Source of the DNA: Pseudomonas entomophila
GTDB taxonomy: Bacteria > Pseudomonadota > Gammaproteobacteria > Pseudomonadales > Pseudomonadaceae
Assembly (NCBI RefSeq): GCF_013523125.1
Contig: NZ_JAAMQJ010000007.1
Location: forward strand, 62,001 to 126,000
DNA: 64,000 bases
Direction: 5' to 3'
Shown: one piece after another, positions 27,615-37,400 of the stretch
How positions within the stretch are numbered: the first letter of the stretch is position 1
How the letters are laid out: each line of letters opens with the position of its first letter
Program-made: the position numbers and the translations under genes
Notes under the pieces: generated by a model
Database searches by the model: none
Told to the model about the DNA's origin: nothing
Seen by the model: only the letters and a program-made list of their open reading frames with translations

Positions 27615-30600
27615 TAATACACCTCCACTTTGATCTTTGTACCGTTTGGCAAATCAGACAATATGTTGCCTATGCTAGACCCTGCACCTCGATTGTCGCT
27701 AGGATCAATGTGTCTTACACTGGCACCTTTACCGCCTTCTTCGAACATTGCCATAGGCCATTCATCCCGATCTTTTGCCTTCATCGTTTTTACATCTTTC
27801 AAGCTCAGCTTTCTGTTTAACTTAGCAGTATCTCTCTGAATAGTGACGATATAAGGCTGCCCCCCATTTATCGCATCTTGGATATGTCCAAACGTCTCAG
27901 GATATTCAGATTTATTTAACTTCAAATGGTAATCGTGGTCCGTAGAGTTACTTTTGAAAAGTTCGCATCCTGCAAGCCCCAGCGCATCCACCCATGTCAC
28001 GGGATTCAGGTTGTATTGGTATAGGTTGAACCCACCCGCCAACCCAATCGGATCCTGCGTCACAAACCGCTCCGCCTCCGGATCGTAGTACCGGAAGGTA
28101 TTGTAATGCAGCCCCGTTTCGTCATCGAAGTACTGTCCCTGAAACCTCAGGTTCTGCTCGACCTCGCTCACATGCAGCGTTTTCAGCGCCCCCCACGCCT
28201 TGTAGGTCGCTTGCCAGACGATGCTGCCATCGGCGTCGGTCATTTCCAGCGGCGTTCCAATCTGATCCGTATGGAAGTAATAGACCTCCTGCCCTTCCCC
28301 TTCAACCTGATTGATCCGCGCTAACGGCGCATAGCTCCCCGGCTCGTACAGGTACACGATGTTCTGCCCAGGCGTCTCCTCGCACAGCATCCTCAGACCT
28401 TGCCAAAGGAATCGCTTCTGCTCCACCACACCTTCAATTTCAGCCCGCTTGGCCACTCGCCGTCCATTGCTGTCATAACGGTACTCACCCTTGCTCGCCA
28501 ACCGACCACCACGGAACGTCTCCGCCCGCACCAGGCGGTTCTCGCAGTCATAGCTGAAGTACTGCACCTTGCTCGGCCCCGAGCGCTTCTCGATCAGGTT
28601 GCCCCACGGATCGTACCGATACTCCTGATCCCGCCACTGCCGGATCCGGTTGTCCTTCACCTTGTCGAACTGCCGCGCATCGAAGTCCAGCTGGTTGGCT
28701 GCCGGGTCGTAGCGGAAGCTCTCACTGGTGGTGATCGAACCGGTATTGCGACTACGCAACTGGCCATTGGCTTCGTACTCGTACGTGATCTCACCACGCA
28801 GCTTGTCTAGTGTGCGCACCAGTTCACCCGCCGGATCGTACTGATAACGGCGGTGAATCGGGTTGTAGGCATGCTCCACATACAGCGCCGGCTGAATCCC
28901 GGCGTTATGTACCTGCGAGAGCTTGTCGGCAGGCAGCGTCGAGGCATACTGCCACGCCTTGCGGCCCATGGCGTCATAGCCGAAGCAGCTGGTGAGCTTG
29001 CCCTGGGTGCGATACACCTCACGATGCAGATCATCGCGCTCCATGTCGCTGATGACATGGCCATCCACGTTCAGCTGGTGCAGGTGACCGCTGCCGTAAT
29101 ACAGGTGATTGATCTTGCGGCCATCGGGCAAGGTCAGCGTGCTCAAGTTGCCCAGCGGGTCGTACTCATAACCCAGCGTGCCATCGGGCGTGATTTCTTG
29201 CGTCAGTCGGCCCAGCACGTCGTAGGCGTACTCGAGCTTCTCCGCGGTGATCCCTAGCCGCTTGCCTGTATCGGTCGGGTGCCGCTCAATACTCAACAAC
29301 CGATCGACATCGTCGTAGGCGTACGTTTGCTTGGCGTCGCCGTTGAGCTTGGCAATCAACCGACCGATCTTGTCGCGCTCGAACAGGGTATGGCGCTCAG
29401 GTCGCTCCCCTCGCTCGCCGTAGCCGATCTCATCCAGGCGGGTGAGATGACCGGCGATGTCGTAGCTGAAGCGCCGGGTCAGGTTGTCGACCCGTACTTC
29501 TTCAATCAGGCGGTCCGAGGCATCGTAGGCAAAGCTGTAGGTGGCATTGTTCTCGTTGACCAGCGCCGTCAGGCGGATGGCTTTGTCGTACTCGTACCGG
29601 ACTCGTTGACCCTTGGCGTCCTGGCGACTGCTCGGCAAGCCACGCCCTGTGCGCATCAGCTGGACCGTCTGGCCCTTGCCATCGGTGTGGCTGAGCACTT
29701 GGCCGTGGACGTTGTAAGTGAAACGTTCCGTCGTACCGTCCGGGTGAATGATCCGAGTCACCTCACCATCAGGCTTACGCTCCAGCGTCGTAGTCTGATT
29801 CAGCGCATCGGTTACTGCTACCAGATGCTGGCGTTCGTCATAGCGATACCAGGTGCTCTTGCCCGAACAGTCCTGGAAGCGTTCAACCTGAGCCCGAGTA
29901 TTCCACCACAGGTACTTGGACTTGTACGTCGCATCGATGATGGTATGCGGCAGGCCATCTTCGCCGTTGAGATACTCGGTCATCTGCCCCAGAGCGTCGA
30001 ACTCGGCAAGCAGATTGCCCTTGTCGTCGTAGCGCGCCTTCCAGGTGCTGCCGTCGGGGTAGCTGACCTGGGTCACCAGCGTGGTCAGGTGGTGATATTC
30101 ATAGGTGATCTTGCGCCCCAGCGGATCGACCTCTTCGAGCAGACGAGCGTACTCGTCGTAGACGAAGGTCAGACGATTGCCGTCGGGCAGATCCAGGCCG
30201 ACCATGTTGCCTTGCTCATCCAGTTCGACGGCGTAACGCTCACCGCCGTAATCACGGCTGGCGATGACGCGGTGATCGGCGTTGTAGTGCACCTGCAGCT
30301 CGCGACCGAGCACGTCGGTGGCCCAGCTGGTACGCGCTTCGACATCGTAACGGAAGCGGTAGTGTTCGCCATCGCTGGTCCAGTGATCGACCACGCGGGG
30401 TTGGCCCCCCACGGTATCCCAGCGGTAATGACAGGTCAGGCCCAGCGCATTGCTGTGGCTGACCATCAGCCCGTCGCTGTAGCTGAAGCTGCGCACGGTA
30501 TCGCCGTTGCGGTTGACCACGGCGTTGAGTTGGCCGTGTTCGTCGTAGCGGTACTGGGTAAGCGTTTCGACTGCCTGGTTGTTCACCACGCGTTTGATGT

Positions 30601-31678
30601 CGGTCAGGCGCCCCAGGGGGTGGTCGTAGTGCAGATGCACGCGAATACCGCCCGTAGCGCTGATATCAGTCAGCGTGCCATCGGAGTTGCGGGTGAAGTG
30701 CAGGAAGTGCCCCAGCGCATTTTCGATGCGTTCGAGAGGGACATCGGTGTTGGTGTCCGGCACTTCCCCAAAGTAGAAGAACAGGTTGTCCAGCGTCTGC
30801 AGAATATAATGACCGCCTTCGGTACAGACTAAGTACACCTGCTCATGCGGGTTATAGATGCGCTCACCTGGCTGCAGGGCCACGAACGGTACTTCGCGGC
30901 CCTGGTTGTCGGTGAGGTAGATGAACCGGTCCTGGCGACGCAGGCTCTGCTCCCACGGCAAGACCCAGCCGCGACCCAGCACGCTGTCGACGGTCAGGTC
31001 GCTGGCGTAGAAGCGGGTCCACTCGATCGGCATCAGGCCGGGCAGGCTGAAGTCGAGTTCATCGGGGATGACCTTGCGGCCCGTGGTGAGGTCCACGGGG
31101 TTGCCGACCAGGCCGCCAATGGCGCGTTGTGCCACGGGTTCGACCACGTAGCGGCTGGCGACCTCACCGGCCACGAAGCCTGCGGTGAACTTCAGTGCGC
31201 AGGGCATGATGGCCTTCATGCCGGCCTGCGTACCTGCCTTGATCAACTGGGCGATACCACCCGCCGCGCCCGCGACGGCCATCAGGACATCCACCGTGGT
31301 GCGCAGCCACTCAGGGACTTCATCGTCCACGGGCAGGTAACGGTAGGTGCCGCCACCAATAATCACGTCTCCCGAACCGCTGGTGATGGTGGCCCCGCAG
31401 GTGAGCTTGTCACCCTTGCGCGCTGCGGCGACGCTGTTGATGAAGACGTTGGTCGAGCCTTCGGCGATCTGCACCGGCCCTGGGTGCTTGTCGCAGGCAC
31501 CGATGCTCTTTTCGACGCGGGCGGCCTTGCGGCTGTTGATGAAGACGTTCGGTGAGGCAGTGGTGATCGTCCCTGAGGGGGACGTCAACAAACTGCCTAG
31601 CGCCTCTCCGGCGGCGGTCAGCAAGCTGCCTCCGACGCCGGCTGCAAGGCCCGGAGAGCGAGCCTTGACCTCATACAC
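27614..31678 (-). CDS. PAAR-Rhs effector with NucA/NucB-type DNase tip, 5'-truncated
   Basis: About 1354 codons from the GTG at 31678. Order: a remnant of the hydrophobic N-terminal segment (GLAAGVGGSLLTAAGEALGS), PAAR region (~residues 30-100; SPNVFINSRKAAR and STNVFINSVAAARKGDKLTC), DUF6531 and YD repeats forming the Rhs cage (~230-1200), the cleavage/end motif DPIGLAGGFNLYQYNLNPVT then WVDALGLAGC, and a ~115-residue tip with DRDEWPMAMFEEGG and HIDPSDNRGAGSSIGNIL. The tip motif matches NucA/NucB-type DNases. Intact relatives have ~50 further N-terminal residues with membrane helices; here this is replaced by DNA antisense to tssJ. No good start is visible: the GTG at 31678 has GAGGG upstream, but this lies within tssJ. 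Delivery would be by T6SS on a VgrG spike. Confidence 0.85.
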   Translation of the reverse strand: MYEVKARSPGLAAGVGGSLLTAAGEALGSLLTSPSGTITTASPNVFINSRKAARVEKSIGACDKHPGPVQIAEGSTNVFINSVAAARKGDKLTCGATITSGSGDVIIGGGTYRYLPVDDEVPEWLRTTVDVLMAVAGAAGGIAQLIKAGTQAGMKAIMPCALKFTAGFVAGEVASRYVVEPVAQRAIGGLVGNPVDLTTGRKVIPDELDFSLPGLMPIEWTRFYASDLTVDSVLGRGWVLPWEQSLRRQDRFIYLTDNQGREVPFVALQPGERIYNPHEQVYLVCTEGGHYILQTLDNLFFYFGEVPDTNTDVPLERIENALGHFLHFTRNSDGTLTDISATGGIRVHLHYDHPLGRLTDIKRVVNNQAVETLTQYRYDEHGQLNAVVNRNGDTVRSFSYSDGLMVSHSNALGLTCHYRWDTVGGQPRVVDHWTSDGEHYRFRYDVEARTSWATDVLGRELQVHYNADHRVIASRDYGGERYAVELDEQGNMVGLDLPDGNRLTFVYDEYARLLEEVDPLGRKITYEYHHLTTLVTQVSYPDGSTWKARYDDKGNLLAEFDALGQMTEYLNGEDGLPHTIIDATYKSKYLWWNTRAQVERFQDCSGKSTWYRYDERQHLVAVTDALNQTTTLERKPDGEVTRIIHPDGTTERFTYNVHGQVLSHTDGKGQTVQLMRTGRGLPSSRQDAKGQRVRYEYDKAIRLTALVNENNATYSFAYDASDRLIEEVRVDNLTRRFSYDIAGHLTRLDEIGYGERGERPERHTLFERDKIGRLIAKLNGDAKQTYAYDDVDRLLSIERHPTDTGKRLGITAEKLEYAYDVLGRLTQEITPDGTLGYEYDPLGNLSTLTLPDGRKINHLYYGSGHLHQLNVDGHVISDMERDDLHREVYRTQGKLTSCFGYDAMGRKAWQYASTLPADKLSQVHNAGIQPALYVEHAYNPIHRRYQYDPAGELVRTLDKLRGEITYEYEANGQLRSRNTGSITTSESFRYDPAANQLDFDARQFDKVKDNRIRQWRDQEYRYDPWGNLIEKRSGPSKVQYFSYDCENRLVRAETFRGGRLASKGEYRYDSNGRRVAKRAEIEGVVEQKRFLWQGLRMLCEETPGQNIVYLYEPGSYAPLARINQVEGEGQEVYYFHTDQIGTPLEMTDADGSIVWQATYKAWGALKTLHVSEVEQNLRFQGQYFDDETGLHYNTFRYYDPEAERFVTQDPIGLAGGFNLYQYNLNPVTWVDALGLAGCELFKSNSTDHDYHLKLNKSEYPETFGHIQDAINGGQPYIVTIQRDTAKLNRKLSLKDVKTMKAKDRDEWPMAMFEEGGKGASVRHIDPSDNRGAGSSIGNILSDLPNGTKIKVEVY
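28236..29115. repeat. Rhs core segment nearly identical to 25951-26816
   Basis: About 0.87 kb of the intact rhs gene (28236-29115) and of the orphan tip (25951-26816) agree almost base for base in the same orientation, a direct repeat about 2.3 kb apart. Homologous recombination between the copies would delete the NucA/NucB tip and its immunity gene and place the LHH nuclease tip on the full-length core, which is the known mode of Rhs tip switching. Confidence 0.8.
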
Positions 31679-32390
31679 CCACACTGCCCTCAAGCACCTG
31701 ACCACCGCCGCGCTGTTGCTGGCGCTGGTCGGCTGCGGGGTCACCGACCGCATCGGCAAGCGCATGGACAAGAGCTGGGCGGCCGACATGCTGGCCGACC
31801 ATGAAAACCTGATCCTGACCTCCGACGGCGGCAACCAGCTCAACCCGGACGCCGAAGGCCACCCGCTGTCGGTGGTCATGCGCGTGTACCAGCTGACCGA
31901 CCTGGAGCGGTTCGCGGCGGCCAGCCCCGACACCCTCTGGGACATGCCGGAAAAAGCCCTGGGCAACACCCTGGTGGAAACCCGCGAGATCACCCTGCTG
32001 CCCGGCATGGGCCAGATCGACCAGTGGCCCCTGGCCAAGAACGCCCGGTACGTCGGCGTGGCGGCGTTCTTCCGCCAGGACCAGGACGCACGCTGGAAGG
32101 TCGCCTTCGACGCCAACTCGTTGCGCAAGGAAGGCATCTGGTTTTCCTCCGACGGCTTGCGGGTGCTGGTCGACCAGACGCGCATCGAGGCCATGCGCGG
32201 TGTCGACGTGCTGAACAAGCCGCCGGCCGAAGACCGCCTGGCCGTACCCGGCGAGCCGGTCTGGGTGCCCAAGACCCTGACCGACAAGGCGCAGGATGCG
32301 GCCCTCGACAAGGCGACCGACGCGGTGGGCACCTCGGCCCGCAACGCAGCGGACGCCTCCTTCAACCCTCTCGTGGATAGCGTCAAATGA
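31665..32390 (+). CDS. tssJ: T6SS outer-membrane lipoprotein TssJ
   Basis: TssJ anchors the TssM-TssL membrane complex to the outer membrane. From the TTG at 31665 the product is 241 aa. It has a lipoprotein signal (KHLTTAALLLALVGCG) with the acylated cysteine near residue 24, then the beta-sandwich domain (PLSVVMRVYQLTDLERFAAA, VGVAAFFRQDQDARWKVAFD). The TTG has GGAG eight bases upstream; no ATG occurs before the signal peptide, and the frame remains open far upstream only because it is antisense to rhs. The usual ATG start may have been lost at the junction with rhs. The stop overlaps the tssK start (ATGA). Confidence 0.85.
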   Translation: MTSYTHTALKHLTTAALLLALVGCGVTDRIGKRMDKSWAADMLADHENLILTSDGGNQLNPDAEGHPLSVVMRVYQLTDLERFAAASPDTLWDMPEKALGNTLVETREITLLPGMGQIDQWPLAKNARYVGVAAFFRQDQDARWKVAFDANSLRKEGIWFSSDGLRVLVDQTRIEAMRGVDVLNKPPAEDRLAVPGEPVWVPKTLTDKAQDAALDKATDAVGTSARNAADASFNPLVDSVK

Positions 32391-33730
32391 GCAAGCAGAG
32401 CCGAGTGATGTGGTCGGAAGGCATGTTCCTGCTGCCCCAACACTTCCAGTACCAGGATGAGTTCCACCAGCACCAGTTGGCCGAGGCCACCCTGCGCGGC
32501 ACCCCGTTCCACTGGGGCGTGCAGCTGCTGGAGGTGGACGTGGATGCGCTGTCCAATGGCTCGCTGCAACTCAAGCGCCTCAAGCTGGTGTTCCCCGACG
32601 GCAGCCTGTACGACGCCCCGCAGCACGACCCGCTGCCGGCCGCGCGCGACCTGAAGGACCTGCTCAAGGCCAACGACCTGAAGGTCTACGCCGCGCTCAA
32701 GCTGCCCGAACCGTTCGGTTTGAACTACGTCGAGGACGGCCAGGAACACAAGGCCTCGCGGCGCTTTCGCAAGCAGTTCGACACCCTGCCCGACCTCAAC
32801 GAGGGCGAGCTGGAGAACGAGATCACCAGCCTGCGCCTGAACGTGGTGCTGCTGGTCGACGGCGACAGCCTCGACGGGTTCAGCCACTGCGCCCTGGCCA
32901 AGCTGACCCGCAACAGCATGGGCGGCTTCAACCTCGACCCGCACTTCGTGCACCCGACTCTGCACCTGGGCAGCCACGAGACCCTGGCCGGCATCGGCAA
33001 GCGCCTGCTCGGCGCGTTGCAGGCCAAGAGCAAGGCGCTCTCCGGCCGGCGCCGCGAGCGCGCCGACCAGATCGCCGAGTTCGGCTCCAGCGACGTGACC
33101 CTGTTCTGGCTGCTCAACACCGTCAACCGCGCCCACCCGCAGCTGGCGCACCTGCTGGCCCACCCGCGCCTACACCCGGAGCGGCTGTACCTGTTCCTGG
33201 CCGACCTGGCCGGCGGGCTGCTGACCTTCACCCTCGACACCCAGCTCAGCGACATCCCCGAGTACGATCACCACGATCCGGCGGCGTCGCTGGTGCGGCT
33301 CGACGAGATGATCCGCGTGATGCTCGACAACGTCGTGCCCAACCAGTGCGTGGTCATCCACCTGACCCAGACCAAGCCGTCCTACTGGCAGGGCCAGCTG
33401 CACGACCAGCGCCTGACCGAAGCCGACTTCTACATCGCAGTGCATGCCGACATGGCCGGCGCGACCCTGCTCGACATGGCGCCCCGCGCGATCAAGATCG
33501 GCTCGCCGGAAGACATCGAAGTGGTGGTCAACAGCGCCATGCCCGGCGTGACCCTGGTGCATGCCGCACGCCTGCCCAACGCGATCCCGGTGCGCCTGGA
33601 CAACCAGTACTTCGCCATCGAACCCCACGGCCACGTGTACGACCGCATGATGGAATCGCAGACCATCTGCTTCTATGCGCCCAGTGCCCTTCCCAACCTC
33701 AAGCTTGAACTGATGGCGGTGCTCAAATGA
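32387..33730 (+). CDS. tssK: T6SS baseplate-membrane complex linker TssK
   Basis: A 447-aa protein, the usual TssK length, linking the T6SS baseplate to TssL and TssM at the inner membrane. It has the family start RVMWSEGMFLLPQHFQYQDE, then FHWGVQLLEVDVDALSNGSL, LVFPDGSLYDAPQHDPLPAA and FWLLNTVNRAHPQLAHLLAH. Start and stop overlap tssJ and tssL by four bases each (ATGA), so the operon is translationally coupled. Cytosolic, with no signal peptide. Confidence 0.95.
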   Translation: MSKQSRVMWSEGMFLLPQHFQYQDEFHQHQLAEATLRGTPFHWGVQLLEVDVDALSNGSLQLKRLKLVFPDGSLYDAPQHDPLPAARDLKDLLKANDLKVYAALKLPEPFGLNYVEDGQEHKASRRFRKQFDTLPDLNEGELENEITSLRLNVVLLVDGDSLDGFSHCALAKLTRNSMGGFNLDPHFVHPTLHLGSHETLAGIGKRLLGALQAKSKALSGRRRERADQIAEFGSSDVTLFWLLNTVNRAHPQLAHLLAHPRLHPERLYLFLADLAGGLLTFTLDTQLSDIPEYDHHDPAASLVRLDEMIRVMLDNVVPNQCVVIHLTQTKPSYWQGQLHDQRLTEADFYIAVHADMAGATLLDMAPRAIKIGSPEDIEVVVNSAMPGVTLVHAARLPNAIPVRLDNQYFAIEPHGHVYDRMMESQTICFYAPSALPNLKLELMAVLK

Positions 33731-34443
33731 CCGAAGCCGTACTGCAACAGGGCGCCGTGGCGGCTGCCAGCGAACAACCGACGCTCAAGGACCTGGTCAA
33801 GGACTTCATCAGCATGGCGCTGATGCTGCGCCGCGGACGCCAGGTCACTTCGGTCCCGGCCTTCGACGCCAGCGTCGAGCGCTTCTTCGGCAACCTGGAG
33901 CGCGATGCCCGGGCCGCCAACTACAGCGTCGAGCAGGTCAAGGACACCCAGTACGCGCTGTGCGCGTTCCTCGACGAAAGCGTGCTGCGCGCGGGCGACA
34001 GCGCCCTGCGCCAGCACGTCGAGCTGCAACCGTTGCAGTTCCGCTACTTCGGCGTGCACCTGGCCGGCGAGGGCTTCTTCGAGAAGATCGACGCGCTGCG
34101 GGCCGACGTGCGCCAGAACGTCGACGTGCTGGAGGTCTACCACCTGTGCCTGGCACTGGGCTTCGAAGGCAAGTTCGGCCTCGGTCAGAAGGACCAGCTG
34201 CGCTACCTGGCCAACACCCTGGGCCAGGACATCGCCCGCTACCGCAAGCCGCCCAAGGCGCTGGCCCCCGACTGGGCGCTGCCGGACCAGGTCTCGCAGA
34301 TGCTGCGCCACGAGGTGCCGCTGTGGGTCTACCTGGCCTTGATCGCACTGGTCAGCGTCGTGGTGTACCTGACGCTCGACTGGTTGCTGGACAAGGACGT
34401 CGCTGCCCTCTCCGACCACATCCGCCAGCTGTTCAGTGCCTGA
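33727..34443 (+). CDS. tssL: T6SS inner-membrane protein TssL (DotU/IcmH), without peptidoglycan-binding domain
   Basis: A 238-aa protein with the DotU fold in the cytosol (FDASVERFFGNLERDARAAN, QVKDTQYALCAFLDESVL, LEVYHLCLALGFEGKF) and one C-terminal membrane helix (VYLALIALVSVVVYLTLDWL, residues ~200-220). There is no C-terminal OmpA/peptidoglycan-binding extension, unlike 'evolved' TssL. That role is probably supplied by the OmpA-containing protein at 39173. The start overlaps tssK, and a 27-bp gap separates it from tssM. Confidence 0.95.
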   Translation: MTEAVLQQGAVAAASEQPTLKDLVKDFISMALMLRRGRQVTSVPAFDASVERFFGNLERDARAANYSVEQVKDTQYALCAFLDESVLRAGDSALRQHVELQPLQFRYFGVHLAGEGFFEKIDALRADVRQNVDVLEVYHLCLALGFEGKFGLGQKDQLRYLANTLGQDIARYRKPPKALAPDWALPDQVSQMLRHEVPLWVYLALIALVSVVVYLTLDWLLDKDVAALSDHIRQLFSA

Positions 34444-34470
34444 GCCTTCAGGTAGCCGAGTCAGGAAGAC

Positions 34471-37400
34471 ATGAAGACATTACTGCGTTCGTTGAAAAGT
34501 TTCTGGATTCTCCTGCCACTGCTGTGGCTGTTGAGCCTGCTGGTCTGCTGGCTGGTCGCGCCCTTGGTGCCGTGGCTGCGCCTGCACGTGCCCGAGGCCC
34601 TGGCGATCATCACCGCCTGCTTCCTGCTGGCGATCGTGCTGCGCCAGTACCAGCGTATCCGCGCCGAGCAGAACCTGGAGAACCTGCTGCAGATCGAGGT
34701 GGACCGTTCCTGGAACGCCACCGGGGAGTTCCGCGATCAGCAGGTGCTGCGCGAGCGCCTCAAGCACGCCATCGCCATGCTGCGCACCGACCGCTCGGCC
34801 GGCGGCGGTGGCAAGGCGGCGCTGTCCGACCTGCCGTGGTACCTGGTGATGGGCATGTCGGCGGCGGGCAAGACCTCGCTGCTGACCCACTCGGGCCTGT
34901 CGGCCAGCATCGCCACGGCCAACGACAGCGAGAGCGGCACCCAGCACTGCGACTGGTACTTCAGCCCCGACGCGGTGATGATCGACACCGCCGGCCGCTA
35001 CCTGCGCGACGACCAGTCAGCCAGCGAGTTCGCGGCCTTCCTGAAGATGCTGCGCAAGCAGCGCGGCAAGGCGGCGATCAACGGCCTGGTGCTGGTGGTG
35101 AGCCTGCCCGAACTGCTGGCCGCCAGCATCGAGGATCGCAGCGCCATGGCCGCGCAGCTGGTGGCACGGGTCGAGGAATACGCCGAGTGCCTGGGCGCCA
35201 ACCCGCCGATCTACCTGATGCTGAGCAAGGTCGACCAGTTGCCGGGCTTCGACCAGGCCTTCGAGGGCCTCGACCTGCACGAGCGCCAGCAGCCGCTGGG
35301 CATGACCTTCGGCCTCTCGGAGATCCGCACCCAGGGGCTGCGTGACGTGCTCCAGGCGCGCCTGGCCAACCTGCAGCGCCACGTGCGCCAGCACGTCGAC
35401 GCGCAGATGATCGCCCTGGGCGCCGAAGCCGACAGCACCCTGCTGACCTTCCCGCAGTACTTCTCGGCCCTGGGCGATGTGCTCGAGCAGTTCCTCGACC
35501 CCTTCATCCACGGCCAGCGCGGCGGTGCCCTGCTGCTGCGCGGGGTGTACTTCACCAGCGCCCTGCAGACCGAGCAGCAGCTCGAGCGCGTCTACGAAGA
35601 CGTGATCGCCGACGCGTTCGCCCTCGACGCCGCCGCTGAAGGCACCGCGCCTGCGCGCACGGCCGGCAACCGCAGCTTCTTCATCACCGACACCTTCCGC
35701 CGGGTGATCTTCCCCGACCGCGACCTGACCCTGTACCAGTCCCGCCTGGGCCGCCAGTCCGCCGTCAACCCGGCGCTGCTGACCCTGGCCGCCGTTGCCG
35801 GCCTGCTGTTCATCGGCTGGCAGGCGCTGTCGTTCGTCAACAACCGCCACTGGCTCGAAAGCCTGCGCGGCGAGCTGGCGCAGCTCGACCAGGCCGACGA
35901 CCGCGACGCGCAACTGGCCTCGGGCAAAGGCCTGGAGGTGCTGCGCGAGCAGATGGCGACGGTCGAGGACCACCGCCTGCACGGCGTGCCGCTGCGCCTG
36001 AGCGCCGGCCTGTACCACGGCGAGGCGATCCACGACGTGGCCAGCGCCGCCTACCTGGCGCAACTGCGCAGCCAGGCCCTGGAGCCGATCGCGCGGCAGT
36101 TGCAGGTGCAGATGCGCGCCTTCAACGCCTTCGCCACCGACGTCAATCAGGCCCTGGACTTCACCCCGGCCCCGGCGCCGAAGACGCGCAACGGCAAGGC
36201 GTTGAAAGCCGCCGCGGCGGCCAAGGCCAAGCAGGCCCTGGACAATTCCCGCCTGGGCAACCTGAGCCGCAAGGTCAACCTGGCCACCGCCAGCGACGGC
36301 GCCGAGGTGTCGGCGGCCACCGGTGGCCTGTCGCTGTCCGAGGAAATGCTCGGGCGCCTGGACGAGCAGCAGGTCGCCTCGATCATCGAGGCCTACAACA
36401 CCCTCAAGCTGTACCTGATGCTGACCGACCCCCAGGCGCACCCGGACCCCGCCTTCGTCGCCGCCAGCCTGCCCCAGGCCTGGGCCAACGCCGCTGGCGA
36501 AGGCACCCCGGCCGATACGGACGTGATCAAGGAAAACGTGCCGCTGTACGTCAAGCTGCTGGAACAGGGCGAGGCACCTGCCCTGCCGGTCAACGAGCAG
36601 CTGGTCGGCGAGACCCGCCAGCACCTGAAGTCGTTCATGCTCTCCAGTTCGCTGGTCGACCGCGAGTACCTGCGCCTGCAACTCGAGTCCAGCCGTCAGT
36701 TCCCGATGCTGAGCCTCAACGACCTGGTGCCACAGCCCGGCCGTGCCCTGCTCTACGGCTCGGCCGGCGTGCCGGCGATCTACACCCGCCAGGGCTGGGA
36801 CACCTTCGTCAAGCCGGAGCTGATCAAGCTGGTCTCGGGCAACCTGCGCAACGAGTCCGACTGGGTGCTCGACGGCAATGGCGGCGATGCCATCGTGCAG
36901 AAGGCCAACTTCATCCGCGAGTTCATGACCCGCTACAAGCGCGACTACACCCAGGCCTGGTACAAGATGGTCAGCAGCGTGGGCGTGCGCCACTTCGCCG
37001 ACCTGAACGCCGCCACCACCCAGCTGGGCCTGCTCAGCGACGTGCAGAACTCGCCGGTGAAGAACCTGCTGGCCGCCGTCAACGACAACACCCAGTGGGA
37101 CATGCCGGTCAAGCGCGACGTGCCGACCCCGGGCGTGGTGCGCGAGGACGGCTTCTGGAGCAAGGTGACCGGGCTGTTCGACAGCCAGGACGCGGTGGCG
37201 GCCACTGTCGCCCCGTCGCTGCCGGCGGTGGACGATGGCAGCCTGGCCAAGCGCTTCGAGCCGGTGGCGCGGATGTTCGCGCAGAACAACGCCGAGGGCG
37301 CCGACAGCACCCTGATGGACCGCTACCTGGCCGCGCTGCGCAAGCTCAAGGTGCGCATGAACAACATCCAGCGTTCCCAGGACGTCGGCAAGGGCAGCAA

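Noticed and set aside
31347..31664. Upstream in-frame extension of tssJ
   Set aside because: Its translation is antisense to the PAAR region of rhs, and the lipoprotein signal peptide must be near the N-terminus.
27614..31678. CRISPR-like repetition in the rhs region
   Set aside because: The periodicity comes from YD repeats in coding sequence; repeat units vary and there are no constant repeats with unique spacers. No CRISPR array seen anywhere in the window.
31685..33163. In-frame minus-strand extension of the rhs gene to 33163
   Set aside because: It runs antisense through tssJ and tssK, which have clear family motifs and overlapping starts and stops. The extension has the composition of an antisense GC-rich shadow and no Rhs or PAAR features.
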